64,000 nucleotides of DNA from Bacteroidales bacterium UBA6851 (GTDB taxonomy: Bacteria > Bacteroidota > Bacteroidia > Bacteroidales > UBA932). This document shows positions 16,881 to 25,607 of the stretch, piece after piece. A model generated the notes under the pieces. The model ran no database searches, had not been told where the DNA came from, and saw only the letters and a program-made list of their open reading frames with translations. Position 1 is the stretch's first letter. Each line of letters starts with the position of its first letter. The stretch is taken from positions 1 through 64,000 of the forward strand of contig DKDJ01000002.1 in NCBI GenBank assembly GCA_002451795.1, written 5' to 3'. The position numbers and the translations under genes are program-made.

Positions 16881-18371
16881 ATGATAAAGTCACTAAGAGT
16901 TATACTTTGGAACGAAGAAATCGGCAGGCTTGCATGGGATGAACGCCGCCGGCTTTCGTATTTTACATATAATCCAGAGTTTGTCAAAAAAGGATTGAAC
17001 ATATCACCACTTTCAGCTCCCATTAATGGAATAAGGGCACTTGCGCCAGTATGGGGCGAAAGTGCAAAGATATACCAGCGACTTCCAGCCTTTGTCGCTG
17101 ATTCACTTCCCGACGCATGGGGAAATCAGCTATTTGATCTTTGGCGTCAGCAAAACCACCTTTCGGGTGCGGATATCAATCCGCTTGACAAGTTGTCGTT
17201 CATTGGTAGACGGGGAATGGGGGCTTTGGAATTTCTGCCAGAGGTGACACATGAACGAAAATCTGAAAAGATAAACATGAAGTCTTTGGCAGATTTGGCG
17301 GAACGCATCTTTGTGGAAAGAGAAAATGCCTGTATATTGCCGGAAGAGTCTATTCCAATGCAATCCCTATTGACAGTAGGCACTTCTGCCGGTGGTCGCC
17401 AACCAAAGGCTATTATTGCTATAAACCGCAAAACTGGCGAAATACGAAGCGGACAGATTTCTGGGCTGGAGGATTTTGACTATTATCTGTTGAAATTCGG
17501 AAATTCTGAATATTGTTCATCGGAACTGGAGATGACGTATTATGAGTTGGCCACAACCTCAGGAATCAACATGATGCCGTCTGAGTTGTACACTGTCGAG
17601 AACAACAGACATTTCATGACCAAACGCTTTGACAGGGAAGGCACAAGGAAAGTATACACGCAGACATTGGCTGCCATTTATCCAAATGCTGACAGTTACG
17701 AGCAGTTGATTGAGGTTTGTCGCAAGCTCCATCTTCCAGAAGCAGACTGTCAAGAAGTATTCCGCAGAATGGTTTTCAATATCCTTTCGAACAACACGGA
17801 TGACCATAACAAGAATTTTTCGTTTATTATGAATGAGGATGGCTCTTGGCGGTTGGCTCCTGCCTATGATATTAACTATATCATAAACAGGGGCGGTTAT
17901 CTGCCTAATGAGGAGCATTGTATGTTCATTCGTGCGAAACTACGTGGTATAACTCGCAATGATGCCATTGACTTTGCTCGTGACAATGGCATTCGCAGAC
18001 CTGATTCTATTATTCGTAATGTCGTTGCTTCACTGAAGACATTCCGTTCGGTCGCATTAAAATATGGTGTTACAAAAGAATGGATTGGTCGGGTTGAAAC
18101 CGCAATTATCGGTCATCTGACAGCTTGGGGTGAATGGGAGGAAGAAAAACAACCGTCTGTTCTTAAAATCAATGCCCATATAGTCAGGAACATTCATTTG
18201 GAAGAGACGTATAAGGGAAATTACCATTTGTATGCCGACATAGATGGCAATGAACGCAAGTTTGTCATTAGCAGGAATAAGGATGAATTCTCTTTGATAA
18301 AAAAGACAGGCTTGTCTAATATTACTGAAGAACAACTCAAAGCAATGGTGTGCAAATATTTCAAACTCTGA
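16881..18371 (+). CDS. HipA-family serine/threonine kinase toxin
   Basis: A 496-residue HipA-family kinase, longer than E. coli HipA (440). Family landmarks are PAFVADSLPDAWGN (the HipA N-terminal domain), FIGRRGMGALEF, the ATP-binding glycine-rich GTSAGGRQPKA, MTKRFDREG, the catalytic loop NNTDDHNKNFSF (about residues 304-315) and LAPAYDI (the metal-binding aspartate of the DFG-like motif, near 328). The catalytic residues look intact, so it is probably active. HipA toxins phosphorylate aminoacyl-tRNA synthetases and stop growth. The C-terminal 100 residues beyond the kinase domain are unrecognised. The module is bracketed by the 56-bp repeat. Confidence 0.9.
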   Translation: MIKSLRVILWNEEIGRLAWDERRRLSYFTYNPEFVKKGLNISPLSAPINGIRALAPVWGESAKIYQRLPAFVADSLPDAWGNQLFDLWRQQNHLSGADINPLDKLSFIGRRGMGALEFLPEVTHERKSEKINMKSLADLAERIFVERENACILPEESIPMQSLLTVGTSAGGRQPKAIIAINRKTGEIRSGQISGLEDFDYYLLKFGNSEYCSSELEMTYYELATTSGINMMPSELYTVENNRHFMTKRFDREGTRKVYTQTLAAIYPNADSYEQLIEVCRKLHLPEADCQEVFRRMVFNILSNNTDDHNKNFSFIMNEDGSWRLAPAYDINYIINRGGYLPNEEHCMFIRAKLRGITRNDAIDFARDNGIRRPDSIIRNVVASLKTFRSVALKYGVTKEWIGRVETAIIGHLTAWGEWEEEKQPSVLKINAHIVRNIHLEETYKGNYHLYADIDGNERKFVISRNKDEFSLIKKTGLSNITEEQLKAMVCKYFKL

Positions 18372-18384
18372 CAAAAATAGACAA

Positions 18385-18440
18385 ACAAGTCTAGTGTAAT
18401 ACATAAGATGCCTATTTATGTTTTTCTTCTGCAAAGTTAC
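18385..18440. repeat. 56-bp direct repeat, copy 2
   Basis: Second copy of 16189-16244 in the same orientation, 14 nt after hipA. It carries the same - strand -7 box (TAACTTTG, 18432-18439) and the first few codons of the ATPase gene (start of MYYTRLV), after which the sequence diverges. Any transcript from it would run antisense into hipA. Confidence 0.9.
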
Positions 18441-18555
18441 TCATAGAATTCCTTTTACCAAAATTTATTTTGTCTCTGATGCCCCATTTCATGTTGTCTA
18501 AAGAGCCGCATTTTGGGCACCGTAATCGACGTCTTATTTTTGGCTTATCACTCAT
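18412..18555 (-). pseudogene. Probable transposase fragment (N-terminal zinc-ribbon end)
   Basis: A 47-codon frame starting at ATG 18555 encodes a basic peptide MSDKPKIRRRLRCPKCGS, followed by a region resembling the opening of insertion-sequence transposases that start with a CPxCGS zinc ribbon. The second cysteine pair and all catalytic domains are missing, because the frame runs into repeat copy 2 and stops at 18412-18414. This reads as the cut-off 5' end of an insertion sequence. The element's family cannot be named from this little sequence. Confidence 0.45.
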
Positions 18556-18578
18556 TAGATGAAAACGTTTTCATCTAA
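18555..18578. promoter_or_regulatory. 24-bp perfect palindrome
   Basis: TTAGATGAAAAC followed by its exact reverse complement GTTTTCATCTAA, with no spacer. It touches the start codon of the transposase-like fragment. It could be an operator, the terminal part of a lost insertion sequence, or a recombinase site. Confidence 0.7.
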
Positions 18579-18671
18579 TTTAAGCAATTAGCAAAGAATC
18601 AATAATTTACAAAGAAATTACCAACCGTTTTTGGCAATTATACCATTATACCCATAAAACCTGAGCATACG

Positions 18672-18707
18672 AAAAAAGGTTTGACTGAATTTCAGTCAAA
18701 CCTTTTT
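18672..18707. terminator. Bidirectional terminator beyond tRNA-Asp
   Basis: AAAGGTTTGACTGAA pairs with TTCAGTCAAACCTTT around a minimal loop, flanked by A and T runs. On the - strand it follows the tRNA-Asp gene within 10 nt. Confidence 0.85.
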
Positions 18708-18713
18708 CTTTAG

Positions 18714-18788
18714 CGGTGCGGAAGGGGCTCGAACCCTCGACCTCCGGCGTGACAGGCCGGCATTCTAACCAAACTGAACTACCGCACC
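18714..18788 (-). tRNA. tRNA-Asp(GTC)
   Basis: The - strand folds into a cloverleaf. The acceptor stem is GGTGCGG/CCGCACC, the D-arm begins AGTTCAG, the anticodon stem CCGGC/GCCGG encloses the loop CTGTCAC (anticodon GTC), and the T-arm contains GGTTCGAGCC. CCA is not encoded. A TACCTTTG -7 box lies upstream at 18818-18825 with TTTG 19 nt further. Its 3' end faces the accessory patch. Confidence 0.95.
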
Positions 18789-18817
18789 AAGGCAGTTGCT
18801 TTCTTGGAAAGCGGATG

Positions 18818-18848
18818 CAAAGGTACGCATATTTTTTGAATGTGCAAA
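18818..18848 (-). promoter_or_regulatory. Promoter of tRNA-Asp
   Basis: On the - strand, TTTG (18845-18848), then 19 nt, then TACCTTTG (18818-18825), the full Bacteroidota two-box layout, about 30 nt before the mature tRNA. Confidence 0.75.
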
Positions 18849-19124
18849 TATTTTTGGAAAAATTTTGCTTTGCGCATGGCTGGCCTGCTGCGAAAACGCA
18901 CTCTTTGGTCTATGACGACAGGGGCGGGGTCGGGTCCGGTACGAAAAACGGCTCTCTGGTGTACGCGACGAGGTTGGTGAACAGTCCGGTGTCGAGGTTG
19001 GGGAACCGTTCAGTGCCGAGGCCGCGTTCCGAAGCGTCCACATGCATCTTGCCCTGGATACCCTGCCCACCCACTCGCTCTCCATTAAATCCTACCCATG
19101 CGCTATCTGGGGCTGAAACAAATC
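18849..19124. other. Non-coding or unassigned stretch before the export operon
   Basis: Positions 18,890-19,110 are clearly G+C-richer than the surroundings and therefore open in several frames on both strands. The - strand frame 18910-19131 gives a 73-residue peptide (ending YTREPFFVPDPTPPLSS) that I cannot assign. There is no promoter box or recognised domain, so I do not call a gene. Confidence 0.4.
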
Positions 19125-19156
19125 TTTGCATGCGAGCCGATTTATTCCTATATTTG
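19125..19156 (+). promoter_or_regulatory. Promoter of the polysaccharide export operon
   Basis: TTTG (19125-19128), 20 nt, then TATATTTG (19149-19156), a full match to the Bacteroidota -33/-7 pattern, 52 nt before the export gene start. Confidence 0.8.
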
Positions 19157-19208
19157 CACGTTTATGAGCAGGCGGTTTTGTCTGTCAAATTGATAATCTT
19201 TCATTACG

Positions 19209-21635
19209 ATGAATAAACTTTGTATCACAGCGTTAGGATTGCTCTTTGCAATCGCTTGCCCGTTGTCCGCCCAGATGACGGATGATCAGGTTGTGGAATA
19301 TGTAAAGTCTGCAGCCGGGTCTGGCAAGAGCGAAAGCCAGATAAGTAAGGAACTTCTGGCTAAGGGTGTAACTATGGAACAAGCTGAACGTATTAAAGCC
19401 AAGTACGAGGATCAGTTGAGTGGGAATACCGCATCAGTGGCAGGCATGGCAGCTTCAGGCAAGCTTTCGAGAAGAGATTCAAGAGCTAATTCCCAGACGG
19501 GAAATTCAAGAAGTTCTGCTGGGTCTCAGAGTGAGGCCTACAGTGATATTTTCGGCACGGTGGCCGGGGAGGCTGAGAAGAGCACTCCGATATTTGGACA
19601 CAATGTCTTCGGAAGCCACTCTTCAGTATCATTTGAGCCAAATGAGAATCTGGCTACTCCTGACACCTACATTCTTGGCCCTGGGGATGAAATTATAATC
19701 GAGATATGGGGAATCAGCGAAGCACGTATCGCTTCCGTTATATCCCCAGAGGGCAGAATCAGCATTAGTCAGGTCGGTCCTATTGAACTTAGCGGGCTGA
19801 CTATCAAAGAGGCTACCAAGAAGATCAAGGGCAAACTTGCCGGGAAATATGCCGGGGTTAGCGGTCCTAATGCCAATATAAGCGTAACACTTGGTAATAT
19901 ACGCACCATACAGGTGAATGTCCTTGGCCTTGTCAACACCCCTGGTACATTTAGGCTCTCTCCATTTACCACAGTCTTCAATGCTCTTTATCGTGCAGGT
20001 GGTATCAGCGATGGGGGAAGTTTGAGAAATGTGCAGGTGGTGCGTGAAGGAGAGCAGATAGCGGATGTTGATATCTACGATTTTCTTTTTACCGGAAAGA
20101 AAGAGTGTGACATTTCCCTTCAGGAGGGAGATGTGGTGATAGTTCCTCCGTACAAGGAGCTCGTGAGCATTGAAGGCGGAGTGAAGCGAGCGATGAGATA
20201 TGAGCTTAAGGAAGGGCAGACGCTCGCTGAGCTTATAGACTATGCCGGTGGATTTGCAAGTGACGCATACCGCAGTGATGTGAAGATTATCCGCAACACT
20301 GAGAAAGAGAAGGAAATCCTTACTGTGCGCAGCGATAAGTATGACTCTTGCGTACTGAATGATGGTGATATGGTGTCTGTGGGGACTAATATTGACAGGT
20401 TTTCCAATAGGGTGGAGATCCGCGGATATGTTTTCCGTCCTGGTGAATTCCAGCTCGGGGGAGATGTCGCTACTGTTCGCCAGCTTGTCAATATGGCCGG
20501 TGGACCTCAGGAGGACGCATTCCTTGGAAGGGCCGTATTGCTTAGGGAGAAGCAGGACCTCAGTCTTGAGACCATTCCACTCAATATAGGCGCCATTCTG
20601 GATGGAAGCATGGAGGACGTGCTCCTTAAGAAGAATGATGTATTGGTGATTTCCGGCATCCATGAGCTTGAGGATAGGGGAGACTTGACCATCAACGGGA
20701 TGGTGCTGAATCCTAGTACGTTCCCATTCTCAGACAATACCACGATCGAAGACTTGATTCTTCAGGCTGGTGGTCTTCTGGAAGGTGCTTCGACGGTGAG
20801 AGTGGATGTGGCAAGGCGTCTGTATGATGCTAAGTCACTTACATGGTCTGATACACTGGCTCTGGCATATACTTTTGCCATTAAGGACGGGCTTGCATTG
20901 GATGGAGCTGATAGTTTCATCCTTGAGCCTTACGATGTCGTGTCCGTAAGACGTAGCCCTGGATTCAGACCGCAGAAGTTCGTGGAGATTCAGGGCAATG
21001 TGGCATTCCCTGGAAGGTACGTGCTTCTCAACGAGAGCGAGAGACTTACGGATCTTATAAAGAGAGCGGGTGGCTTTGTGGGAAATGCTAACCCTCGTGG
21101 TGCCATGATGATAAGGCAGCGTAGTGATGCGATGGAGAAGAGACTTCTGTCTGAGTCTCTGCGAAAGCTCTCGACTTCTTCGAAGGTGGATAGTCTTAAT
21201 GTTTCCGTAGATTCTGAATACAAGATAGCCGTGGATCTCGACTATGCCATGTCACATCAGGGAAGCAATTCTGATATTATCCTTCAGGAAGGCGACTATA
21301 TCAATGTGCCTGAGGTGGTGAATACCGTGCAGATATCAGGTGAGGTTATGGCCCCTAATGCGGTGGTATTCAGACCTGGCAAGACTGTGGCGTACTACAT
21401 CAATGCTGCCGGAGGATATACAGACAGGAGCAGGCGTTCGCGTGTCTATGTTATCTATCAGAACGGTAAGGCTGCGAGAAATGTCCTCAATAATGCTAAG
21501 GTGGAGCCGGGTTGTACCATAGTTGTCCCGTCCAAGCCGGAGATGAAGCCGCTGAGTACTTCTGATGTGCTTGCCACCGCGAGTGTGGCGTCATCGCTTA
21601 CTTCTATCGTTGCAATGCTTATAAGGCTCTTTTAA
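19209..21635 (+). CDS. Wza-like polysaccharide export protein with six SLBB repeats
   Basis: An 808-residue exporter of the outer-membrane polysaccharide export (Poly_export/SLBB) family. A Sec signal peptide (LGLLFAIACPLSAQ) is followed by a Q/S-rich linker to about residue 145. The Poly_export domain starts TYILGPGDEIIIEIWG and is followed by six SLBB-like units, each beginning with an I-x-G-x-V pattern and ending AGG (such as INVLGLVNTPGTF and VEIRGYVFRPGEF). A hydrophobic C-terminal helix follows (LTSIVAMLIRLF). It is much longer than E. coli Wza (379), as is normal for Bacteroidota. It should form the periplasmic and outer-membrane conduit for capsule or exopolysaccharide with the Wzz-like protein 11 nt downstream. 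Confidence 0.92.
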   Translation: MNKLCITALGLLFAIACPLSAQMTDDQVVEYVKSAAGSGKSESQISKELLAKGVTMEQAERIKAKYEDQLSGNTASVAGMAASGKLSRRDSRANSQTGNSRSSAGSQSEAYSDIFGTVAGEAEKSTPIFGHNVFGSHSSVSFEPNENLATPDTYILGPGDEIIIEIWGISEARIASVISPEGRISISQVGPIELSGLTIKEATKKIKGKLAGKYAGVSGPNANISVTLGNIRTIQVNVLGLVNTPGTFRLSPFTTVFNALYRAGGISDGGSLRNVQVVREGEQIADVDIYDFLFTGKKECDISLQEGDVVIVPPYKELVSIEGGVKRAMRYELKEGQTLAELIDYAGGFASDAYRSDVKIIRNTEKEKEILTVRSDKYDSCVLNDGDMVSVGTNIDRFSNRVEIRGYVFRPGEFQLGGDVATVRQLVNMAGGPQEDAFLGRAVLLREKQDLSLETIPLNIGAILDGSMEDVLLKKNDVLVISGIHELEDRGDLTINGMVLNPSTFPFSDNTTIEDLILQAGGLLEGASTVRVDVARRLYDAKSLTWSDTLALAYTFAIKDGLALDGADSFILEPYDVVSVRRSPGFRPQKFVEIQGNVAFPGRYVLLNESERLTDLIKRAGGFVGNANPRGAMMIRQRSDAMEKRLLSESLRKLSTSSKVDSLNVSVDSEYKIAVDLDYAMSHQGSNSDIILQEGDYINVPEVVNTVQISGEVMAPNAVVFRPGKTVAYYINAAGGYTDRSRRSRVYVIYQNGKAARNVLNNAKVEPGCTIVVPSKPEMKPLSTSDVLATASVASSLTSIVAMLIRLF

Positions 21636-21646
21636 TTTAACTTGTC

Positions 21647-22816
21647 ATGGAAGAAAATAATTATACTCAGCAGGTACAGAATAGCCAGCCGCAGGGACAG
21701 GGCGAGGATTATGAGGAGATAGACATAATGGAGCTTCTGCTTAAGCTCTTGTCTCAATGGAAGAAGCTGCTCCTATGGTGCGGTATCTCCGCTGTGGTGG
21801 GTGTGATAGTTGCGTTCAGCATTCCTAAAGAATACACGGTAACTTCTAAGTTGGCACCTGAGATTGTCACCAAGACAAGCGGCTCGGTGGCGTCTATCGC
21901 GTCCATGCTTGGAGCCAACATCAGCAATATGTCCACCAATGATGCTGTCTATCCGGATCTTTATCCTGATATAGTGTCATCAACTCCGTTTGTTACGGAG
22001 CTTTTCTCCCTTCCGGTGCAGTTTAAGGACAAGAAGGAAGGTATGGTCGATACTGATTATTACACTTATATCAAGGAGTATTCGAAGTCACCGTGGTGGA
22101 GTGCCGTACTTTCAGCTCCTATGAAGGGACTGAGCTGGTTCATAGGACTCTTTAAGGAGAAGCAGGAAAAGGTGGAGGGCTATTCCAATTTCAACCCCGA
22201 GGCCCTTACTACGGAGCAGAGCAAGATAGCCAAGGCCATCTCCGAGAGTATCAGCGTGGTGGTGGATAAGAAAACCCAGATTATCACTCTTACTGTGACC
22301 AGTCAGTCTCCTTTCGTGTCCAAGGCTGTGTCCGATGCTGTCATAGAAAAGATTCAGGAGTATGTGACCTCGTATCGTACAGAGAAGTCCCGTAAGGATA
22401 TGGACTACTATCTCCAGCTTTACGAGGAAGCCAAGGCGGACTATTATAAGGCACAGCAGAAATATGCCAGCTATGTGGATGCCAATCAGGGAGTTGTGCT
22501 CCAGAGGGTAAAAACCGAGCAGGAGAGGCTCCAGAATGAGATGCAGCTTGCGTATCAGCTTTATAACTCGTGTGCGCAGCAGCTTCAGATGTCGCGTGCC
22601 AAAGTCCAGCAGGAGACTCCTGTGTGTGTGGTGATGCAGCCACCTGTACTGCCTAACAGGGCATCAAAGCCGTCTAAGATCACTACACTTGTGGCCTGCG
22701 TGTTCCTTGGCTTCTGTCTGTGTGCTGTATGGATACTCTGGGGAAAGGATTGGATTGCTAAATTCAGAAGTGAAAGAGAAGATTTCGATAAAGCGAGCCA
22801 GGGTCAACAATCTTAA
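21647..22816 (+). CDS. Wzz-family chain-length determinant / polysaccharide co-polymerase
   Basis: A 389-residue inner-membrane protein with the Wzz layout: a Q/N-rich cytoplasmic N-terminus, a first membrane helix (LLWCGISAVVGVIVAFSIP, about residues 41-59), a long periplasmic helical region with the coiled-coil segment DMDYYLQLYEEAKADYYKAQ, and a second helix (TLVACVFLGFCLCAVWILWG, about 346-365). It sets polysaccharide chain length and contacts the exporter. No tyrosine-kinase domain is attached. Its last 47 nt overlap the start chosen for uvrA. Confidence 0.9.
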   Translation: MEENNYTQQVQNSQPQGQGEDYEEIDIMELLLKLLSQWKKLLLWCGISAVVGVIVAFSIPKEYTVTSKLAPEIVTKTSGSVASIASMLGANISNMSTNDAVYPDLYPDIVSSTPFVTELFSLPVQFKDKKEGMVDTDYYTYIKEYSKSPWWSAVLSAPMKGLSWFIGLFKEKQEKVEGYSNFNPEALTTEQSKIAKAISESISVVVDKKTQIITLTVTSQSPFVSKAVSDAVIEKIQEYVTSYRTEKSRKDMDYYLQLYEEAKADYYKAQQKYASYVDANQGVVLQRVKTEQERLQNEMQLAYQLYNSCAQQLQMSRAKVQQETPVCVVMQPPVLPNRASKPSKITTLVACVFLGFCLCAVWILWGKDWIAKFRSEREDFDKASQGQQS

Positions 22817-25601
22817 GAACCTGACTTTAGACATACCGCGGGACGAACTTGTCGTGGTGACAGGCGTCTCTGGATCGGGCAAATCGTCACTGGTCTTCGA
22901 TACTTTGTATGCCGAGGGCCAGCGGCGTTTTTCTGAGAGTCTGTCTTCATACGCGAGGCAGTTCCTTGGCCGTATGAGCAAGCCGGATGTGGATTCCATA
23001 GATGGAATTCCTCCTGCTATCGCCATTGAGCAGAAAGTTACTACACGTAATCCGCGTTCGACTGTGGCAACTACTACGGAAATATACGATTTCATAAGGC
23101 TGGTGTTCTCTCGTATAGGCCATACTTTCTCACCGGTTTCCGGTGAGGAGGTCAGATCTGACACGGTGCAAGACGTGCTGTCTTATATAGAATGTGCGTC
23201 AGCGGGCTATTGCTACGTTCTTGCAGATCTTGGCTGGCGTCATCGTGATGACAAGGTGGAACTGATGCTCTCTCTTAAGGAAGATGGCTACAACCGACTT
23301 TATGCTGATGGTTCTGCTTTAAAGATAGATGATGTGTTGAAGATGGGCGGAAACTATCCGGACGAAGTGTATCTTCTTGTGGATAGGGTGCGTGGTGGAG
23401 TCACTATGGATGAAGACACCAGAACAAGGCTTCTGTCTTCAGTATCCGATGCCTTTTCGAGGGGGCAGGGGCATCTGTTTGTAGCTGATGCCGCCACTGG
23501 CTCCATGAAGGCTTTCTGTGACCGGTTCGAGAAGGATGGAATCAAGTTCCGCCGGCCAGATGACTATCTTTTTAGTTTCAACTCTCCTCTTGGCGCCTGT
23601 CCGCATTGTGGAGGCCTTGGAAAAGTAATAGGTGTCAGTGAAGATTTGGTGATTCCGGATAAGACCAAGAGCATATATGATGGGGCAATAGCCTGCTGGC
23701 GTGGAGAGAAGATGGGATGGTTCAGGGACCATCTGATACAGGTTGCGGATCGATATGGGATACCTGTATTTGAGCCATATTGCAAACTCTCTGACGAGGC
23801 AAGGAAGACGATATGGAAGGGACGGTCTGTTCCTGGTGATGACAATTCCATAGTCGGTATTGAAGAGTTCTTCGAGTGGGTGGAGACTCAGAAATTCAAG
23901 ATACAGTTCAAGTATATGCTTTCCAGATTCTGCGGCAGGACATTGTGCCCGGAATGTGGAGGCAGCAGGCTGCGCAAAGAGGCTCTCTGGGTGAAAGTCT
24001 GCGGTCGTACTATCGACGATGTCTTAAGAATGAACGTGGATGAAGCGATAGCATTCTTCTCGTCCCTTGATATTTCAGAGTATGAGCGGAAGATTATTGA
24101 AGAGCCTCTTGCTGAGATTCTCTCACGCCTAAAGTGTATCCGTGATGTGGGTTTGTCCTATCTGACGCTCAATAGGGCTTGCAATACGCTTTCTGGTGGA
24201 GAAAGCCAGAGGGTCAATCTCGTGACGGCTCTTGGCTCCAGCCTTGTGGGCTCAATGTATGTTCTTGATGAACCGAGTATCGGGCTTCATCCAAGAGACA
24301 CGGCTCGGCTTATCCATGTCCTTAAGGAACTTAGGGACATCGGCAATACCGTGATAGTCGTTGAGCACGATGAGGATATAATGCGTGCAGCGGACCTGCT
24401 CATTGATATGGGCCCTGGTGCCGGATCCAATGGCGGCGAGGTGGTATATTACGGAAATCTTGGGGGCGACAGCAGTGAAGCTGCTCCAGATGGGAAGAAC
24501 TATGATCCCCGAAAATCGATGACGCTTGCTTATCTTGACGGCAGTCGCCCGCGGTATGCCAGAGAGCATCGGGACTGGAATTATTCCATAACCGTCAAGG
24601 GTGCGATGGAGCATAACCTGAAAGATATTGACGTGACATTCCCGCTTGGAGTACTTACAGTGGTTACCGGGGTATCAGGTTCCGGGAAGTCTTCTCTTGT
24701 GGGAGACATTCTCTACCCGGCACTTTTCAGGCATCTGAATGAGTCTGGAGATCAGCCTGGCGTTTTCCGTGGGCTGGAGGGCAATATTGACCGTATCACC
24801 AGGGTTGAGTACGTGGATCAGAATCCTATCGGGAAGAGTTCCAGATCCAATGCTGTCACATATCTGAAGATATACGATGATATTCGCAAGCTTCTCTCGG
24901 AGCAGCAGTATGCCAAGATCAATGGTTTTAAGGCCAATTACTTCTCTTTTAATACTGAAGGGGGAAGGTGCCCTGAATGTCAGGGTGAGGGGGTTGTGAG
25001 AATTCCGATGCAGTTTATCTCGGATGTCGAGATGGTCTGTGAAACTTGTGGGGGCAAGCGGTTTAAGCCGGAGGTTCTGGAAGTGAGATATAGGGACAGG
25101 AATGTCGATGATATATTGAATATGAGTGTGGATGAGGCGGTGGAATTTTTCTCTGCGGGGAAAGAGCCTCTTGCCAGTGCCATTGCACATGGACTTGGAT
25201 TTCTTCAGTCTGTGGGGTTGGGATATATCAAACTCGGCCAGAGCAGTTCCACTCTCTCTGGAGGTGAAAGCCAGCGTATCAAACTGGCTTACTTCCTGTC
25301 CATGAGTGAGAAGAAAGCTAAACCCGAGAAGATAATGTTTATCTTCGATGAGCCGACCACGGGGCTGCATTTCTATGATGTGGAGAAGCTCCTTAAGGCT
25401 TTTGATTCTCTTCTGGCCGCAGGGCACTCGATAGTGGTGGTGGAGCACAATCAAGACGTTATCCGCGCTGCGGACTGGATTATAGATCTGGGTCCGGATG
25501 CTGGAAATGCCGGTGGGGAAGTGGTGTTCGAGGGGACACCGGAGCAGATGAAAGATGCTGATACTTTTACGTCACAATATGTTTTCCATAGTCATAACTG
25601 A
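22770..25601 (+). CDS. uvrA: UvrA, excinuclease ABC subunit A
   Basis: A 943-residue DNA-damage recognition ATPase of nucleotide excision repair. Both ABC modules are complete: Walker A GVSGSGKSSL near residue 31 and again GVSGSGKSSLVGD near 630, signatures TLSGGESQRVNL and TLSGGESQRIKL, and zinc motifs CPHCGG and CPECQGEGV. GTG 22770 (MKEKISIKRARVNNLKN) is chosen because homology starts there; frames further upstream only duplicate Wzz coding sequence. The 47-nt overlap with the Wzz gene and the lack of a promoter imply transcription with the export genes, an unusual setting for uvrA. Confidence 0.93.
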   Translation: MKEKISIKRARVNNLKNLTLDIPRDELVVVTGVSGSGKSSLVFDTLYAEGQRRFSESLSSYARQFLGRMSKPDVDSIDGIPPAIAIEQKVTTRNPRSTVATTTEIYDFIRLVFSRIGHTFSPVSGEEVRSDTVQDVLSYIECASAGYCYVLADLGWRHRDDKVELMLSLKEDGYNRLYADGSALKIDDVLKMGGNYPDEVYLLVDRVRGGVTMDEDTRTRLLSSVSDAFSRGQGHLFVADAATGSMKAFCDRFEKDGIKFRRPDDYLFSFNSPLGACPHCGGLGKVIGVSEDLVIPDKTKSIYDGAIACWRGEKMGWFRDHLIQVADRYGIPVFEPYCKLSDEARKTIWKGRSVPGDDNSIVGIEEFFEWVETQKFKIQFKYMLSRFCGRTLCPECGGSRLRKEALWVKVCGRTIDDVLRMNVDEAIAFFSSLDISEYERKIIEEPLAEILSRLKCIRDVGLSYLTLNRACNTLSGGESQRVNLVTALGSSLVGSMYVLDEPSIGLHPRDTARLIHVLKELRDIGNTVIVVEHDEDIMRAADLLIDMGPGAGSNGGEVVYYGNLGGDSSEAAPDGKNYDPRKSMTLAYLDGSRPRYAREHRDWNYSITVKGAMEHNLKDIDVTFPLGVLTVVTGVSGSGKSSLVGDILYPALFRHLNESGDQPGVFRGLEGNIDRITRVEYVDQNPIGKSSRSNAVTYLKIYDDIRKLLSEQQYAKINGFKANYFSFNTEGGRCPECQGEGVVRIPMQFISDVEMVCETCGGKRFKPEVLEVRYRDRNVDDILNMSVDEAVEFFSAGKEPLASAIAHGLGFLQSVGLGYIKLGQSSSTLSGGESQRIKLAYFLSMSEKKAKPEKIMFIFDEPTTGLHFYDVEKLLKAFDSLLAAGHSIVVVEHNQDVIRAADWIIDLGPDAGNAGGEVVFEGTPEQMKDADTFTSQYVFHSHN

Positions 25602-25607
25602 TAGTGT

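Noticed and set aside
18910..19131. A 73-codon - strand frame with a coding-like peptide
   Set aside because: No start context, promoter or family; the same patch is open on the other strand, so composition explains it.
18716..19216. A 166-codon + strand frame between tRNA-Asp and the export gene
   Set aside because: It runs through the tRNA gene and a G+C-rich patch that is open in several frames, and has no recognisable domain.
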